A stretch of DNA of 64,000 bases from Pseudomonas silesiensis (GTDB lineage Bacteria; Pseudomonadota; Gammaproteobacteria; Pseudomonadales; Pseudomonadaceae). Every line of letters begins with the position of its first letter. The first letter of the stretch is position 1. Below, piece by piece: positions 29,427-40,915 of this stretch. The notes under the pieces are model-generated. The model saw only the letters and a list, made by a program, of their open reading frames with translations. It made no database searches and had not been told where the DNA came from. Location: assembly GCF_001661075.1 (NCBI RefSeq), contig NZ_CP014870.1, forward strand, positions 5,709,703 to 5,773,702, in the 5' to 3' direction. The position numbers and the translations under genes were made by a program.

Positions 29427-30263
29427 CTACGGCAGCACGGTCCACAACGCAAAACCCGCATACCAGAGCACCGCCGCGCGCAGCAGCAGTTCCCAGATCC
29501 GGTCAAGGCTGTTGATGCCATCCGGTCCGACCACCGGCGCCGGAATTTCACCCGCCACCAGTCCGACCTTCTCGATCAATCGGGCGGCGCTGATGTTCCA
29601 GTTCAGCAGCTCGTGCAACATCACCCGGCCGACCGCGACAAAGTTGCCGACCAACGCAAAACTCGCCGCCAGCAACCGCACCGGCACCCAATCGAACGCA
29701 TGACGCAGTTGTGCCGCGCGCTCGACCACGGCCGGGTTCTGCCCGTGCTCTTCGGCCAGCGCCAGCAGTCGATAGCTCAAGGCAGCGACCGGCCCGAGCA
29801 GGAAATACCAGAAAATCACCGCGAAGAAGCTCTGGTAGGCTTCCCACAACAGATGCCCCTGGACCCGCTCCAGCAGCTGGTCAGCGCTGTCGGCGCAGAT
29901 TCCCAGGTCACGCTCCGCCACGTGGGCGGCGGCCTGCAGGTCTTCCCGGCGCCAGGCATCGCGAAACGGACCAAGGCCGGCCAGCAGATCGCCGCGCCCC
30001 AGACTGTAGATCACCACCAGCAGATGCACTGGCAACGCCAGCAGGCCGTAAGCCACGGGCTCCAGCACCAGCAACAGCAAGCCCAGCAGCGCCACGGGCA
30101 ACAACACCAGCACCACCAGGATCAGCCATGGCCGATTGACCAGGCGCGGGCTGGCCTCAAGCTTGTGCAGCTCGCGTACCCAACCTTCATCACGCTGGAC
30201 CCGATGGCGCAGGGCCGAGAATTTCTCGATCCAGACCGCCAACAGCAACACCAGAAAACTCAT
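29427..30263 (-). CDS. ampE: AmpE-like inner-membrane protein
   Basis: A 278-residue integral membrane protein of the AmpE/CobD-like family, with hydrophobic segments at about 1-12, 45-85, 147-170, 205-225 and 262-278. The N-terminus SFLVLLLAVWIEKFSALRHR and the DxRDLxxG-like region fit AmpE. In enterobacteria ampD-ampE form an operon affecting beta-lactamase induction; AmpE's own function is not settled. Its start overlaps the ampD stop by four bases (ATGA). Confidence 0.9.
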   Translation of the reverse strand: MSFLVLLLAVWIEKFSALRHRVQRDEGWVRELHKLEASPRLVNRPWLILVVLVLLPVALLGLLLLVLEPVAYGLLALPVHLLVVIYSLGRGDLLAGLGPFRDAWRREDLQAAAHVAERDLGICADSADQLLERVQGHLLWEAYQSFFAVIFWYFLLGPVAALSYRLLALAEEHGQNPAVVERAAQLRHAFDWVPVRLLAASFALVGNFVAVGRVMLHELLNWNISAARLIEKVGLVAGEIPAPVVGPDGINSLDRIWELLLRAAVLWYAGFALWTVLP

Positions 30264-30820
30264 TGTCGTTCCTCTTTTTCCAGAGCGGCGCGATAGCGTG
30301 CCCAGTCGAATGCCGGCCCCGGATCGGTCTTGCGACCGGGAGCGATGTCGCTGTGCCCGCAGATACGCTGCGCGGTAATGGCCGTGAAGGTGCTTTGCAG
30401 CTGTCGGGTCAGGGCCGTCAACGCGTCATATTGCACGTCGGTGAACGGCAGATCATCCGTGCCTTCAAGCTCGATGCCCACGGAAAAATCGTTACAGGTT
30501 TCCCGACCTTCAAAACTCGAGACCCCGGCATGCCAGGCGCGCTCAAGACAAGAGACAAACTGAGTGACAATGCCGTCACGTTCGATCAGAAAATGCGCAG
30601 ACACACGCAGGTCCGCAATCCCTTCAAAGTAGGGATGCTCCGTGACATCCAGACGATTCTGAAAAAACTCCTGCACCTTGCCGGTGGCAAATTGTGCCGG
30701 GGGCAGGCTGATGTTGTGGATCACCAGCAGGGAAATTTCGCCCAGGGGGCGCGCATTGAAGTTGGGCGATGGGCATAAACGCACACCCTGACACCAACCG
30801 CTCGCGGGGTCCAACTGCAT
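30260..30820 (-). CDS. ampD: 1,6-anhydro-N-acetylmuramyl-L-alanine amidase AmpD
   Basis: A 186-residue cytoplasmic zinc amidase that cleaves the stem peptide from anhydro-muropeptides during cell-wall recycling, and so keeps AmpR-controlled beta-lactamase low. Zinc ligands His35 (VIHNIS), His156 (CGHSD) and Asp166 (KTDPGP); Glu117 (GIELEG) and Lys164 complete the active site. Divergent from nadC, as in other pseudomonads. Confidence 0.95.
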   Translation of the reverse strand: MQLDPASGWCQGVRLCPSPNFNARPLGEISLLVIHNISLPPAQFATGKVQEFFQNRLDVTEHPYFEGIADLRVSAHFLIERDGIVTQFVSCLERAWHAGVSSFEGRETCNDFSVGIELEGTDDLPFTDVQYDALTALTRQLQSTFTAITAQRICGHSDIAPGRKTDPGPAFDWARYRAALEKEERQ

Positions 30821-30997
30821 ACAGATTCCTTCAACGACGACTGTGTTGGCGCCCAGTATGCCGCGATAGACCCTCCGGGCGCGATCACTTGCCGCGATTG
30901 AGCCGTTGCAGCGTGCCGATCACTGACGCCAAGGCCCGGTCGATCCGGCGAATCGATCAAATGCGGCTTTCAAAACGATGGCAAAGACGCTGATGCC

Positions 30998-31027
30998 TTG
31001 GGTTGCTCCCCGCCATGGCCCTATAAT
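30998..31027 (+). promoter_or_regulatory. sigma-70 promoter of nadC
   Basis: TTGGGT (30998-31003), 18-base spacer, TATAAT (31022-31027), 27 bases before the nadC ATG. The -10 box is a perfect consensus. Confidence 0.7.
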
Positions 31028-31054
31028 CGAACCACTTTGTTTGTGGAGTCCGTT

Positions 31055-31903
31055 ATGCCGAATCTACGTCTCGCCGATCTGACCGCCGAAATCGAAGCCA
31101 ACGTGCGCCGTGCGTTGCGCGAAGACATCGGCAGCGGCGACATTACCGCACAGCTGATCCCGGCCGAACGCCTGGCCAAAGCCACCATCATTACTCGCGA
31201 CGCCGCTGTCATTGCCGGCACCGCGTGGGTCGATGCGGTTTTCCTGCAACTGGACCCCCGGGTTGCCGTGCATTGGCAAGTGCGAGATGGCGAACGGGTG
31301 AAACCCAATCAGGTGCTGTTCCACCTCGAAGGCCCGGCACGCTCGCTGCTGACCGGCGAACGCAGCGCGTTGAACTTCCTGCAATTGCTTTCAGGGGTTG
31401 CCACCCGTGCGCAGGATCTGGCGGATTTCGTTGCCCAGACTCAGGTGAAACTCCTGGACACCCGCAAGACCCTGCCCGGACTGCGCCTGGCCCAGAAGTA
31501 CGCCGTGACCTGCGGTGGGTGCCACAATCACCGCATCGGCTTGTATGACGCCTTCCTGATCAAGGAAAACCATATCGCTGCTTGCGGTGGCATTCCCGAG
31601 GCCATCAATGCCGCGCACAAGATTGCCCCGGGCAAACCGGTGGAGATCGAAGTGGAAAGCCTGAGTGAGCTCAAGGAAGCGCTGGCGGCCGGTGCCGACA
31701 TCATCATGCTCGATGAGTTGAGCCTGGATGACATGCGCGAAGCGGTGCGCCTGAATGGCGGCAAGGCAAAACTGGAGGCCAGCGGCGGGATCAACGAAAG
31801 CACGCTGCTGCCGATTGCGCAGACCGGGGTGGATTACATTTCGATTGGTGCAATGACCAAGGATGTGAAGGCTGTGGACCTGTCGATGCGGCTCAGCCTC
31901 TGA
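31055..31903 (+). CDS. nadC: nicotinate-nucleotide pyrophosphorylase (quinolinate phosphoribosyltransferase)
   Basis: A 282-residue enzyme joining quinolinate and PRPP to nicotinate mononucleotide in de novo NAD synthesis. The start at 31055 gives the usual length; the longer frame would run into the promoter. Motifs: EDIGSGDIT near the N-terminus, [11 protein letters not shown] and [21 protein letters not shown] in the active site, EVEVES and LEASGGIN in the barrel. Single gene with its own promoter. Confidence 0.96.
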   Translation: MPNLRLADLTAEIEANVRRALREDIGSGDITAQLIPAERLAKATIITRDAAVIAGTAWVDAVFLQLDPRVAVHWQVRDGERVKPNQVLFHLEGPARSLLTGERSALNFLQLLSGVATRAQDLADFVAQTQVKLLDTRKTLPGLRLAQKYAVTCGGCHNHRIGLYDAFLIKENHIAACGGIPEAINAAHKIAPGKPVEIEVESLSELKEALAAGADIIMLDELSLDDMREAVRLNGGKAKLEASGGINESTLLPIAQTGVDYISIGAMTKDVKAVDLSMRLSL

Positions 31904-31917
31904 TCCGCGAAGCAAAT

Positions 31918-32004
31918 CTGTAGGAGCCCGGCTTGCCGGCGATGGCGATCTCAAGGACGCTGCAAGGCTTGAGGCCGCCTTCGCTGGCAAGCCAGCTCCT
32001 ACAG
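31918..32004. repeat. REPIN, GGCTTGCCGGC subtype
   Basis: CTGTAGGAGCCCGGCTTGCCGGCGATGG and TCGCTGGCAAGCCAGCTCCTACAG, with several compensating differences from the other copies. Between nadC and the small gene at 32007. Confidence 0.8.
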
Positions 32005-32006
32005 GG

Positions 32007-32312
32007 TCAGACCACCAGATTATTCATCTCGCAGTACTCTTCCCACTCGACGCCCAACACCTCGGCCGCCTCCTTGTGCAGCACCAGGCGCGCCGCCTCG
32101 AACTCTTCAGGGGTTGAGGTGTACTTGAGCGTCAGCTCCCACGGCTGCAGGCCCTGGGATTCCGCTTCATCCTCGAACGCCCACTGAATCTGGTCTTTCT
32201 GATCATCGGCTGGCAAGTCCTTGATCTCTTCAGCGAGCTGGGGGGAGTCCAGCAAGTATTTTTTCAGCGCTTCTTCGTGACGGGCTTCTTGAGTCAATTC
32301 TTTAACGGTCAT
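32007..32312 (-). CDS. small conserved protein (DUF6388-like)
   Basis: A 101-residue acidic, soluble protein from the ATG at 32312, chosen over an upstream in-frame start because AGAG lies at proper distance and the product begins with a neat helix (TVKELTQEARHEEALKKYL). The helices are followed by KDLPADDQKDQIQWAFEDEAE and a C-terminal EEYCEMNNLVV. I recall this as a Pseudomonas family labelled DUF6388; no function is known and none can be read from the sequence. Single gene between a REP palindrome and tRNA-Thr. Confidence 0.7.
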   Translation of the reverse strand: MTVKELTQEARHEEALKKYLLDSPQLAEEIKDLPADDQKDQIQWAFEDEAESQGLQPWELTLKYTSTPEEFEAARLVLHKEAAEVLGVEWEEYCEMNNLVV

Positions 32313-32445
32313 GGCGTTCTCTCTGATCTTGGGGAATGGAAGATGGATCTGGATCATCAAGGATCTCTCTGACGCAAAAAACCGCGTAAACCCGGTTTAT
32401 CTGGCCTTCAGAACCATTCGGGATCATCTGAAAACAAAGTGTCGC

Positions 32446-32521
32446 TGGTGCCCGAGACAGGAATCGAACCTGCGACCTTCGCGTTACGAGTGCGCTGCTC
32501 TACCGGCTGAGCTACACGGGC
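32446..32521 (-). tRNA. tRNA-Thr (anticodon CGU)
   Basis: A 76-base cloverleaf with encoded CCA: GCCCGTG acceptor, D-arm GCTC..GAGC, anticodon loop with CGT in ACTCGTAAC, T-arm GCAGGTTCGAATCCTGT. One acceptor pair (position 6:67) is a T-T mismatch; the rest pair. Similar in body to E. coli thrW. Confidence 0.93.
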
Positions 32522-32572
32522 GGTGGGCTAAACCTAGCACTGACCATGGAGTCAGGCAACTGACTGCACCAC

Positions 32573-32609
32573 AAAAAAATGCCCCACCGTTTTCACGGCG
32601 AGGCATTTT
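32573..32609 (-). terminator. terminator of pnp
   Basis: AAAAAAATGCCCCACCG-TTTT-CACGGCGAGGCATTTT: a stem of about 11 bp with a one-base bulge/mismatch and A/T runs on both sides, 35 bases after the pnp stop. Confidence 0.88.
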
Positions 32610-32643
32610 CCAGAACGTTGAATCGGTCAGGCGTGGGGGGTGA

Positions 32644-34749
32644 TTAAACGCCCGAAGCCTTGGCCGCTGCTACGTCTTTGATGGACAGCTTGATACGGCC
32701 GCGGTTATCCACGTCCAGTACCAGTACTTCCACTTCTTGGCCTTCCTTGAGGATGTCGGTCACTTTCTCAACGCGAGCGTCGCTCAGCATCGAGATGTGA
32801 ACCAGACCGTCCTTGCCAGGCAGGATGTTGACGAATGCGCCGAAGTCGACGATGCGCTCAACCTTGCCGACGTAGATCTTGCCGATCTCGGCTTCAGCGG
32901 TGATGCCCAGAACGCGCTGACGTGCTGCTTCAGCCGCTTCCTTGGTTTCGCCGAAGATCTTGATCGAACCGTCGTCTTCGATGTCGATCGAAGCCTTGGT
33001 TTCTTCACAGATCGCACGAATGGTCGCGCCGCCTTTACCGATGACATCACGGATTTTGTCGGTGTCGATTTTCATCGCGATCATGGTCGGAGCGTTTTCC
33101 GACAGCTCGGTACGCGACTGGCCAATGATCTGGTTCATCTGGCCGAGGATGTTCAGGCGCGCTTCCAGGGCTTGGCCCAGAGCGATCTCCATGATTTCTT
33201 CGGTGATGCCTTTGATCTTGATGTCCATCTGCAGCGCGGTCACGCCTTTGGCGGTACCCGCTACTTTGAAGTCCATGTCGCCCAGGTGGTCTTCGTCACC
33301 CAGGATGTCGGTCAGGACGGCGAATTTCTCGCCTTCTTTAACCAGACCCATGGCGATACCGGCAACCGGTGCCTTCATCGGAACGCCGGCATCCATCAAG
33401 GCCAGGGAAGCGCCGCAGACCGAAGCCATGGAGCTCGAACCGTTGGACTCGGTGATTTCCGACACCACACGGATGGTGTACGGGAACACGTCGGCAGCAG
33501 GCAGCATGGCTGCAATCGAACGACGGGCCAGACGGCCGTGACCGATTTCGCGACGACCGGCGCCACCCATGCGACCACACTCGCCTACCGAGAACGGAGG
33601 GAAGTTGTAGTGCAGCATGAACGGGTCTTTTTTCTCGCCTTCCAGGGTGTCCAGCAGCTGCGCGTCACGGGCAGTACCCAGCGTTGCAACGACCAGAGCC
33701 TGGGTTTCGCCACGGGTGAACAGTGCCGAACCGTGGGTCTTTGGCAGAACGCCGACTTCGATGTTCAAAGGACGTACGGTCTTGGTGTCGCGGCCGTCGA
33801 TACGTGGCTTGCCGTTTACGATGTTTTCGCGAACGGTGCGGTATTCGATTTCGCCGAAAGCAGCTTTGACTTCGCTGGAAGAAGGTTGGCCTTCTTCACC
33901 GGACAGCTTGGCAACGACCTGGTCTTTCAGTTCGCCCAGGCGAGCGTAACGGTCGGCCTTGATGGTGATGGTGTAAGCCTGGGAGATCGCGTCGCCGAAT
34001 TCGGCACGGATAGCGCCCAGCAGCGCGGTGGCTTCTGGCTGAGGAGCCCAGGTCCAGGTCGGCTTGGCAGCTTCAGCGGCCAGTTCTTTAACGGCGTTGA
34101 TCACAACCTGGAACTCGTCGTGAGCAAACAGTACCGCGCCCAGCATCTGGTCTTCGGTCAGCTCTTTGGCTTCCGATTCAACCATCAGTACGGCTTCCGA
34201 CGTACCGGCAACGACCATGTCCAGGCTCGAGGCTTTCTGTTGTTCGTAAGTCGGGTTCAGCAGGTAGCCGGTGCTTTCGTGGAAAGCAACGCGGGCAGCG
34301 CCGATCGGGCCATCAAACGGGATGCCGGAAATGGCCAGGGCAGCCGAGGTACCGATCATCGCAGCGATGTCCGGATCGGTCTTCTTGCTGGTGGAAACGA
34401 CGGTGCAGACAACCTGCACTTCGTTCATGAAGCCTTCCGGGAACAGCGGACGGATCGGACGGTCGATCAGTCGGGAAGTCAGGGTTTCTTTTTCGGAAGG
34501 ACGGCCTTCACGCTTGAAGAAACCGCCAGGGATCTTACCGGCGGCGTAAGTCTTTTCCTGGTAGTGAACGGACAGGGGGAAGAAGCCCTTGCCTGGATCG
34601 GCTTGCTTGGCACCGACGACAGTCACCAACACGCTGACGTCGTCGTCAACGGTGACCAATACTGCACCGGAGGCCTGACGGGCGATACGGCCAGTCTCGA
34701 GGGTAACGGTCGACTGACCGAACTGGAATTTTTTGATAACCGGGTTCAC
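32644..34749 (-). CDS. pnp: polynucleotide phosphorylase
   Basis: A 701-residue 3'-5' exoribonuclease of the RNA degradosome. Two RNase PH domains (about 1-230 and 310-545; the second with [15 protein letters not shown] and the [18 protein letters not shown] active region), a KH domain near 550-615 ([15 protein letters not shown]) and a C-terminal S1 domain ([24 protein letters not shown]). Downstream of rpsO, as in most gamma-proteobacteria; E. coli pnp represses itself through its leader after RNase III cleavage, and the 212-base leader here would allow the same, though no clear double-stranded stem was recognised. Confidence 0.98.
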   Translation of the reverse strand: MNPVIKKFQFGQSTVTLETGRIARQASGAVLVTVDDDVSVLVTVVGAKQADPGKGFFPLSVHYQEKTYAAGKIPGGFFKREGRPSEKETLTSRLIDRPIRPLFPEGFMNEVQVVCTVVSTSKKTDPDIAAMIGTSAALAISGIPFDGPIGAARVAFHESTGYLLNPTYEQQKASSLDMVVAGTSEAVLMVESEAKELTEDQMLGAVLFAHDEFQVVINAVKELAAEAAKPTWTWAPQPEATALLGAIRAEFGDAISQAYTITIKADRYARLGELKDQVVAKLSGEEGQPSSSEVKAAFGEIEYRTVRENIVNGKPRIDGRDTKTVRPLNIEVGVLPKTHGSALFTRGETQALVVATLGTARDAQLLDTLEGEKKDPFMLHYNFPPFSVGECGRMGGAGRREIGHGRLARRSIAAMLPAADVFPYTIRVVSEITESNGSSSMASVCGASLALMDAGVPMKAPVAGIAMGLVKEGEKFAVLTDILGDEDHLGDMDFKVAGTAKGVTALQMDIKIKGITEEIMEIALGQALEARLNILGQMNQIIGQSRTELSENAPTMIAMKIDTDKIRDVIGKGGATIRAICEETKASIDIEDDGSIKIFGETKEAAEAARQRVLGITAEAEIGKIYVGKVERIVDFGAFVNILPGKDGLVHISMLSDARVEKVTDILKEGQEVEVLVLDVDNRGRIKLSIKDVAAAKASGV

Positions 34750-34961
34750 GGTGTCCTACCTTCTTTTGTGGCTCTTGGGGAACTTGTCTTCTTGCGAAAT
34801 TCTTGGGCAACGCCGGGAATCGGCCCGACTTTCATTGTCCAGGTGCTGTCTGTCAGATAAAACAGGTGTCCAGATAAAACTAGAGGCTGGGAGCCTGCCA
34901 TGCGCCTGCGGGAAACCCGCCGACACACGGCAAACAACCAACCTCATAGTGCAATCGCTGA

Positions 34962-35231
34962 TTAGCGACGCAGACCCAGGCGACCGATCAGCGAGCTGTA
35001 ACGGCTCACGTCTTTGCCTTTCAGGTAGTCCAGCAGCTTACGACGCTGGTTAACCATGCGGATCAGACCACGACGGGAGTGGTGATCTTTACCGTTGATC
35101 TTGAAGTGACCTTGCAGTTTGTTGATGTTGGCGGTCAGCAGTGCAACTTGCACTTCTGGCGAACCAGTGTCACCAACAGCTTGCTGGTAGTCAGCAACGA
35201 TTTGAGCTTTTTCTTGAACGTCGAGAGCCAT
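34962..35231 (-). CDS. rpsO: 30S ribosomal protein S15
   Basis: An 89-residue S15 of standard length, with the signature [21 protein letters not shown] and the [19 protein letters not shown] rRNA-binding helix. It binds the 16S rRNA central domain and, in E. coli, represses its own mRNA through a pseudoknot. Between truB and pnp. Confidence 0.98.
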   Translation of the reverse strand: MALDVQEKAQIVADYQQAVGDTGSPEVQVALLTANINKLQGHFKINGKDHHSRRGLIRMVNQRRKLLDYLKGKDVSRYSSLIGRLGLRR

Positions 35232-35348
35232 GAGGCAATCCTTTTATCAGGAAACTGTTTCAGAAAAACAGTTTCAACAGGCCAGGGACAAATCCCTGTA
35301 TCTAAAAATGAGTAGTGACCGTGCCTGTTAACAGCCACCCTCGTCCGG

Positions 35349-36266
35349 TCATTCTGACCGAATCAGTCGACGTGGCGCGATGCGCCCGTCTTCGCTCACT
35401 TCACCGATACCGATGAAACGACCGTTGTGATCCTGTACCCGTACCATGCCGAACTTCGGTGCATCCGGGGCGCGTACCGGCTGGCCGTTAAGCCAGTAGA
35501 ACGAGCTGTGCTCCGAGAACTGCAGCAGCGGCCAATCCAGCAGGCCGCTGTCCGATGGCATCAGGAAGCGATCGACCGCTTCGTTGCCGCCTTCGGCATG
35601 TACCGCTTCCAACTCTTCAAGCGTGACCGTCTGCGCCAGGGTGAAAGGCCCGGCCTGGGTACGTCGCAATTCAGCAACGTAAGCGCCACAACCGAGTTGC
35701 TCACCGATATCCTCCACCAGGGTGCGGATATAGGTGCCTTTGCTGCAATCCACCGCCAGCCGCGCAGTATCACCTTCAAAAGCCAGTAATTCCAAGCGCG
35801 CAATAGTAACAGAACGCGGTTCGCGCTCCACTACTTCGCCTGCACGGGCCAGCTTGTACAGAGGCTGGCCATCACGCTTGAGTGCCGAGTACATCGGCGG
35901 TATCTGACTGATTTGCCCACGAAAACCGGGCAGTACCGCTTCGACATCGGCGCGACCAACGGTCACCGGCCGCTCCAGCAAAACTTCACCTTCGGCATCG
36001 GCCGTGGTGGTGGTCTTGCCCAGTTGCGCCAGGGTTTCATAGGCTTTGTCGGAATCGAGCAGGTATTGCGAGAACTTGGTGGCCTCGCCGAAGCACAACG
36101 GCAATACTCCGGTGGCCAGCGGATCGAGACTGCCGGTGTGCCCGGCTTTCTCGGCGTTCAGCAGCCAGCGAACCTTCTGCAACGCGGCGTTGGAGGTAAA
36201 CCCCAGCGGTTTGTCGAGCAGAATGATGCCACTGACGTTACGACGGATACGTTTGACCTGAGCCAC
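35349..36266 (-). CDS. truB: tRNA pseudouridine-55 synthase
   Basis: A 305-residue TruB that makes the universal T-loop pseudouridine. Catalytic Asp48 in [11 protein letters not shown]; the N-terminal motif [28 protein letters not shown] and the C-terminal PUA-like domain ([17 protein letters not shown]). Three bases lie between the rbfA stop and its ATG. Confidence 0.97.
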   Translation of the reverse strand: MAQVKRIRRNVSGIILLDKPLGFTSNAALQKVRWLLNAEKAGHTGSLDPLATGVLPLCFGEATKFSQYLLDSDKAYETLAQLGKTTTTADAEGEVLLERPVTVGRADVEAVLPGFRGQISQIPPMYSALKRDGQPLYKLARAGEVVEREPRSVTIARLELLAFEGDTARLAVDCSKGTYIRTLVEDIGEQLGCGAYVAELRRTQAGPFTLAQTVTLEELEAVHAEGGNEAVDRFLMPSDSGLLDWPLLQFSEHSSFYWLNGQPVRAPDAPKFGMVRVQDHNGRFIGIGEVSEDGRIAPRRLIRSE

Positions 36267-36269
36267 CGA

Positions 36270-36671
36270 TTACTCCTTGGTGTCTTCGGCTTCAGCCGCA
36301 ACCGGGCGCTGACTGTCTTCAGCGACCGCGCGCTCGATCAAGGCCGATAGGTGCGCGCCACGCACGACGCTTTCGTCGTAGTGGAAGTGCAACTGCGGAA
36401 CGCTGCGCAACTTCATTTCGCGGGCCAACTGCATGCGCAGGAAACCGGCGGCGGAGTTGAGCACCTTGATGCTTTGCGCGATGTCTTCGGCGTTGTCCTG
36501 ACCCATCACGGTGATGAAGATCTTGGCGTGACCGACGTCACGGCTGACTTCAACAGCGGTAATGGTGACCAGGCCGACGCGCGGGTCTTTGACTTCACGA
36601 CGGATCAGCTGTGCCAGCTCACGCTGCATCTGATCGCCGATACGTTGGGTACGGCTGTATTCTTTTGCCAT
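36270..36671 (-). CDS. rbfA: ribosome-binding factor A
   Basis: A 133-residue KH-like protein for 30S maturation and cold adaptation. Family motifs: [38 protein letters not shown] and [10 protein letters not shown]. The C-terminal 20 residues are acidic and variable. A 159-base space with a strong hairpin separates it from infB upstream. Confidence 0.96.
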   Translation of the reverse strand: MAKEYSRTQRIGDQMQRELAQLIRREVKDPRVGLVTITAVEVSRDVGHAKIFITVMGQDNAEDIAQSIKVLNSAAGFLRMQLAREMKLRSVPQLHFHYDESVVRGAHLSALIERAVAEDSQRPVAAEAEDTKE

Positions 36672-36723
36672 GTCTTGTTACCTGTTACTGCCACACGGTG
36701 AAACCCGTGGGGTCTGAAAGCGG

Positions 36724-36760
36724 CAAACGCCCGGCCTGACAAAAGCCAGACCGGGCGTTG
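36724..36760 (-). other. strong hairpin between infB and rbfA
   Basis: CAAACGCCCGGCCTGAC and GCCAGACCGGGCGTTG pair over about 15 bases (two G-U or mismatch positions) with a tetraloop AAAA (TTTT on the minus strand). No T run follows, so it is a weak terminator or an RNA processing/stability element within the operon mRNA. Confidence 0.6.
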
Positions 36761-36830
36761 CGTTTAGAGTCCTGACGCTGTGCCGCGCATCTGCATGCGG
36801 CGGCTCACCGTGGCCCTTGAAGTGCGCGAG

Positions 36831-39359
36831 TCAGAGGCTGCGAGCAACCTGGACCTTCTCGTAGACTTCGATCTTGTCGCCAGCTTTGACGTCGTTGTAG
36901 CTCTTGACGCCAATACCGCATTCCATGCCGGCACGTACTTCGGAAGCGTCATCCTTGAAGCGGCGCAGGGATTCCAGCTCGCCTTCGAAGATAACGATGT
37001 CTTCACGCAGTACACGGATTGGACGGTTACGGTGAACAACACCTTCGATCACCATGCAACCGGCGATCGCGCCAAACTTCGGCGAACGGAACACGTCACG
37101 CACTTCGGCCACACCCAGGATGTTCTCGCGAACATCGCTGCCCAGCATACCGGTGAGGGCTTTCTTGACGTCTTCGATGATGTCGTAGATCACGTTGTAG
37201 TAACGCATATCCAGACCTTCCTGCTCGACGATCTTGCGAGCGCCGGCATCGGCACGCACGTTGAAGCCGAACAGTACAGCGTTGGAGGCCAGTGCCAGGT
37301 TGGCGTCGGACTCGGTGATACCACCGACACCGCCACCGACAACACGCACTTGCACTTCGTCGTTACCCAGGCCGTTCAAGGCGCCGTTCAACGCTTCCAA
37401 CGAACCACGGACGTCAGATTTGAGGACGATGTTGAGCGTCTTCTTCTCTGCCTGACCCATGTTTTCGAAGATGTTTTCCAGCTTGCCGGCGTGAGCGCGA
37501 GCCAGTTTGACTTCGCGGAACTTGCCTTGACGGAACAGAGCCACTTCACGGGCTTTCTTCTCGTCCGACAGCACGCTCATCTCGTCGCCAGCGTCCGGGG
37601 TACCGTCCAGGCCGAGGATCTCGACAGGGATGGAAGGACCGGCTTCCTTGATTGGCTTGCCGTTCTCATCGAGCATGGCACGTACACGGCCATAGTTCGA
37701 ACCGACCAGCACCATGTCGCCTTGGCGCAGGGTACCGTCTTGAACCAGAACGGTAGCAACCGGGCCACGACCTTTGTCGAGACGCGATTCAACCACGACG
37801 CCACGGCCTGGAGCCGAAGGCGTTGCTTTCAATTCCAGAACTTCAGCTTGCAGCAGAACAGCTTCGAGCAACTCGTCCACGCCAGTACCGACTTTCGCCG
37901 AAACCGATACGAACGGAGTGTCGCCGCCCCACTCTTCCGACGTCACGCCGTGAACCGACAGTTCGCTACGGATGCGATCGAGATCGGCGCCCGGCTTGTC
38001 GATTTTGTTCACTGCAACAACCAGTGGAACACCAGCGGCCTTGGCGTGCTGGACAGCTTCAATGGTCTGCGGCATCACGCCGTCGTCCGCTGCAACTACC
38101 AGGATCACGATGTCGGTCGCCTTGGCACCACGGGCACGCATTGCGGTAAACGCGGCGTGACCAGGGGTGTCGAGGAAGGTGACCATGCCGCGCTCGGTTT
38201 CAACGTGGTACGCACCGATGTGCTGGGTGATCCCGCCGGCTTCGCCAGCAGCTACCTTGGCACGACGGATGTAGTCGAGCAGCGAAGTCTTACCATGGTC
38301 AACGTGGCCCATTACGGTCACAACTGGCGCACGGGAGAACGTCTCACCTTCAAACTTCAAGGACTCGGCCAGGGAATCTTCCAGGGCGGTGTCGCTGACC
38401 AGGGTCACTTTGTGGCCCAGTTCTTCGGCTACCAGCTGAGCAGTTTCCTGATCAAGCACCTGGTTGATGGTCGCTGGAGTACCCAGTTTGAACATGAACT
38501 TGATGATTTCAGCAGCCTTGACCGACATCTGATTGGCGAGATCGCCAACAGTGATGGTCTCGCCGATCTGCACATCACGCACGACAGGGCCGGTTGGGCT
38601 CTGGAAACCGTGGGCGTTGCGCTTCTTCAGCTTGGCCTTGCCGCGACCACCACGACGGAAGCCATCGCTTTCTTCGTCGGTAGTACGTGGAGCAACGCGT
38701 GGAGCAGGCGCTTTTTCCTTGACCGAAGCACGATGCGGAGCGTTTTTGCGCTCGCCATCGCCACTGCCACGACGACTGTTATCGTCGGCACGTGGTTTGT
38801 CCGGACGGCGCTGTTCGTTCTGCTTGTTGCGAACGTCAGCAGACGGCGCTGGAGCAGCGGCGACAACCGGCGCGCTTTCGCGTACAGGTTCGGCAACTGC
38901 AGCAGGTGCTGCAACGGCGTTGCCAGTAGCGGTTTGCGCAGCAGCAGGCTGGCGACGCGCTTCTTCTTCGGCGCGACGCTTGGCTTCTTCTTCAGCCTTC
39001 TGGCGTGCAGCATTTTCTACTGCGCGACGTTCATCCAGTTCGCGTTTGCGCTCGGCTTCGATTTCTTCCGGGCTGCGCTGTACGAAGACTTTCTTCTTGC
39101 GTACTTCAACGCTGATGCTTTTGCTGCCAGCAACACGCAGGGTGCTGGTGGTTTTGCGCTGCAATGTAATCTTGCGCGGTTCTTCCACTTTCGCCTTGTG
39201 GCTGCTCTTCAAGTGAGTCAGCAAAGACTGCTTCTCACTATCGCTCACACCTTCATCGGCGGCGGTGTGCGGCAGACCTGCCTCACGCATCTGCTGCAAC
39301 AGGCGCTCTACCGGTGTTTTGACCTCATCGGCCAGTTGTTTCACCGTGACTTGCGTCAT
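36831..39359 (-). CDS. infB: translation initiation factor IF-2
   Basis: An 842-residue IF-2 that places fMet-tRNA on the 30S subunit. N-terminal IF2N domain ([21 protein letters not shown]), a charged variable linker from about 90 to 260 (Ala/Glu/Arg rich), then the GTPase with [13 protein letters not shown] (G1), DTPGHAAFT (G3), NKIDKPG (G4), and the C-terminal domains that bind fMet-tRNA. 27 bases lie between nusA and its ATG. Confidence 0.98.
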   Translation of the reverse strand: MTQVTVKQLADEVKTPVERLLQQMREAGLPHTAADEGVSDSEKQSLLTHLKSSHKAKVEEPRKITLQRKTTSTLRVAGSKSISVEVRKKKVFVQRSPEEIEAERKRELDERRAVENAARQKAEEEAKRRAEEEARRQPAAAQTATGNAVAAPAAVAEPVRESAPVVAAAPAPSADVRNKQNEQRRPDKPRADDNSRRGSGDGERKNAPHRASVKEKAPAPRVAPRTTDEESDGFRRGGRGKAKLKKRNAHGFQSPTGPVVRDVQIGETITVGDLANQMSVKAAEIIKFMFKLGTPATINQVLDQETAQLVAEELGHKVTLVSDTALEDSLAESLKFEGETFSRAPVVTVMGHVDHGKTSLLDYIRRAKVAAGEAGGITQHIGAYHVETERGMVTFLDTPGHAAFTAMRARGAKATDIVILVVAADDGVMPQTIEAVQHAKAAGVPLVVAVNKIDKPGADLDRIRSELSVHGVTSEEWGGDTPFVSVSAKVGTGVDELLEAVLLQAEVLELKATPSAPGRGVVVESRLDKGRGPVATVLVQDGTLRQGDMVLVGSNYGRVRAMLDENGKPIKEAGPSIPVEILGLDGTPDAGDEMSVLSDEKKAREVALFRQGKFREVKLARAHAGKLENIFENMGQAEKKTLNIVLKSDVRGSLEALNGALNGLGNDEVQVRVVGGGVGGITESDANLALASNAVLFGFNVRADAGARKIVEQEGLDMRYYNVIYDIIEDVKKALTGMLGSDVRENILGVAEVRDVFRSPKFGAIAGCMVIEGVVHRNRPIRVLREDIVIFEGELESLRRFKDDASEVRAGMECGIGVKSYNDVKAGDKIEVYEKVQVARSL

Positions 39360-39386
39360 GCACTTCTCTCCTCAGGCCGCGCCTAA

Positions 39387-40868
39387 TTACTCGAACCAGT
39401 GGGCTCGGGCGGCCATGATCAACTTGCCGGCACGATCATCGTCAATGCCGTCGATGTCGAGCAGATCGTCAATAGACTGCTCGGCCAGGTCTTCGCGGGT
39501 AATTACGCCGCGCACCGCCAGTTCCATCGCCAAATCCTTGTCCATACCCTCAAGCGAGAGCAGGTCTTCGGCCGGATGGGCGTCTGCCAGCTTTTCCTCA
39601 GTAGCGATGGCTTTGGTCAACAAACGATCCTTGGCACGAGCGCGAAGCTCGTTGACGGTTTCTTCGTCAAAGCCGTCGATGTTGAGCATTTCTTCCAACG
39701 GTACGTAGGCAATCTCTTCCAGGCTGGTGAAACCTTCATCTACCAGCACCTGTGCGAGGTCTTCGTCGACTTCCAGCTCGTCGATGAAGTTGCGCAGGAT
39801 GTCGCCGGTTTCTGCTTGCTGCTTAGCCTGGATGTCCGATTCGGTCATCACGTTCAGGGTCCAGCCAGTCAACTGGCTGGCCAGACGCACGTTCTGACCT
39901 CCGCGACCGATGGCCTGAGCCAGATTGTCTGCGCCAACGGCGATGTCCATGGCATGGGCATCTTCGTCAACGATAATAGCCGCCACTTCAGCCGGCGACA
40001 TTGCATTGATCACGAACTGCGCCGGGTTATCGTCCCACAGGACGATGTCCACACGCTCGCCGCCCAACTCGCCCGACACTGCCTGGACGCGCGAACCGCG
40101 CATGCCGATGCAAGCGCCTTGCGGGTCGATGCGTTTGTCCTTGGAGCGGACCGCGATCTTGGCACGCGAACCCGGGTCACGGGAGGCGGCCATTACTTCG
40201 ATCAGGCCTTCGGCAATTTCCGGCACTTCGATGCGGAACAACTCGATCAGCATTTCCGGCGCGGTACGCGACAGGATCAGCTGCGGGCCGCGGTTCTCGG
40301 TGCGGATCTCCTTGAGCAGCGCACGCAGGCGCACGCCAACCCGGAAGGTTTCGCGAGAAATGATGTCTTCGCGGGCCAGCAACGCTTCTGCGTTGTTACC
40401 CAGGTCGACGATCACGTTGTCGCGGGTCACTTTCTTCACGGTGCCGGAGATGATTTCTCCCAGGCGCTCGCGATAGGCATCAACGACTTGAGCACGTTCG
40501 GCTTCGCGAACTTTCTGCACGATGACTTGCTTGGCAGTCTGTGCGGCGATGCGGCCGAATTCGATGGATTCGATCTTTTCTTCGACTACGTCGCCAACCT
40601 TGGCGCCAGGATGCGTTTCTGCAACCTTGCTCGGCCAGGTTTCGATGGCCGGATCGTCCAGGTCTGCTTCTTCGACGACCGTCCAGCGACGGAAGGTCTC
40701 GTAAGCACCGGTGTGGCGATTGATTTCCACACGCAGATCGACTTCGTCCTCGAAACGTTTTTTGGTGGCAGTGGCCAGAGCCAGCTCCAGCGCTTCAAAA
40801 ATTACGTTTGCCGGTACGCCCTTTTCATTGGATACCGACTCAACAACCAGCAGTACTTCTTTGCTCAT
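39387..40868 (-). CDS. nusA: transcription elongation/antitermination factor NusA
   Basis: A 493-residue NusA. The start at 40868 follows AAAGGCGAGG-like bases and begins [17 protein letters not shown]; the seven-codon longer frame is not needed. N-terminal RNA-polymerase-binding domain, S1 domain near 135-200, two KH domains ([36 protein letters not shown]) and two acidic C-terminal repeats as in E. coli. Modulates pausing, termination and antitermination, including of its own operon. Confidence 0.98.
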   Translation of the reverse strand: MSKEVLLVVESVSNEKGVPANVIFEALELALATATKKRFEDEVDLRVEINRHTGAYETFRRWTVVEEADLDDPAIETWPSKVAETHPGAKVGDVVEEKIESIEFGRIAAQTAKQVIVQKVREAERAQVVDAYRERLGEIISGTVKKVTRDNVIVDLGNNAEALLAREDIISRETFRVGVRLRALLKEIRTENRGPQLILSRTAPEMLIELFRIEVPEIAEGLIEVMAASRDPGSRAKIAVRSKDKRIDPQGACIGMRGSRVQAVSGELGGERVDIVLWDDNPAQFVINAMSPAEVAAIIVDEDAHAMDIAVGADNLAQAIGRGGQNVRLASQLTGWTLNVMTESDIQAKQQAETGDILRNFIDELEVDEDLAQVLVDEGFTSLEEIAYVPLEEMLNIDGFDEETVNELRARAKDRLLTKAIATEEKLADAHPAEDLLSLEGMDKDLAMELAVRGVITREDLAEQSIDDLLDIDGIDDDRAGKLIMAARAHWFE

Positions 40869-40915
40869 CGTACGCCTCGCCTTTCGCAAGCCATTGGATC
40901 CGCGGGATCCGCGTC

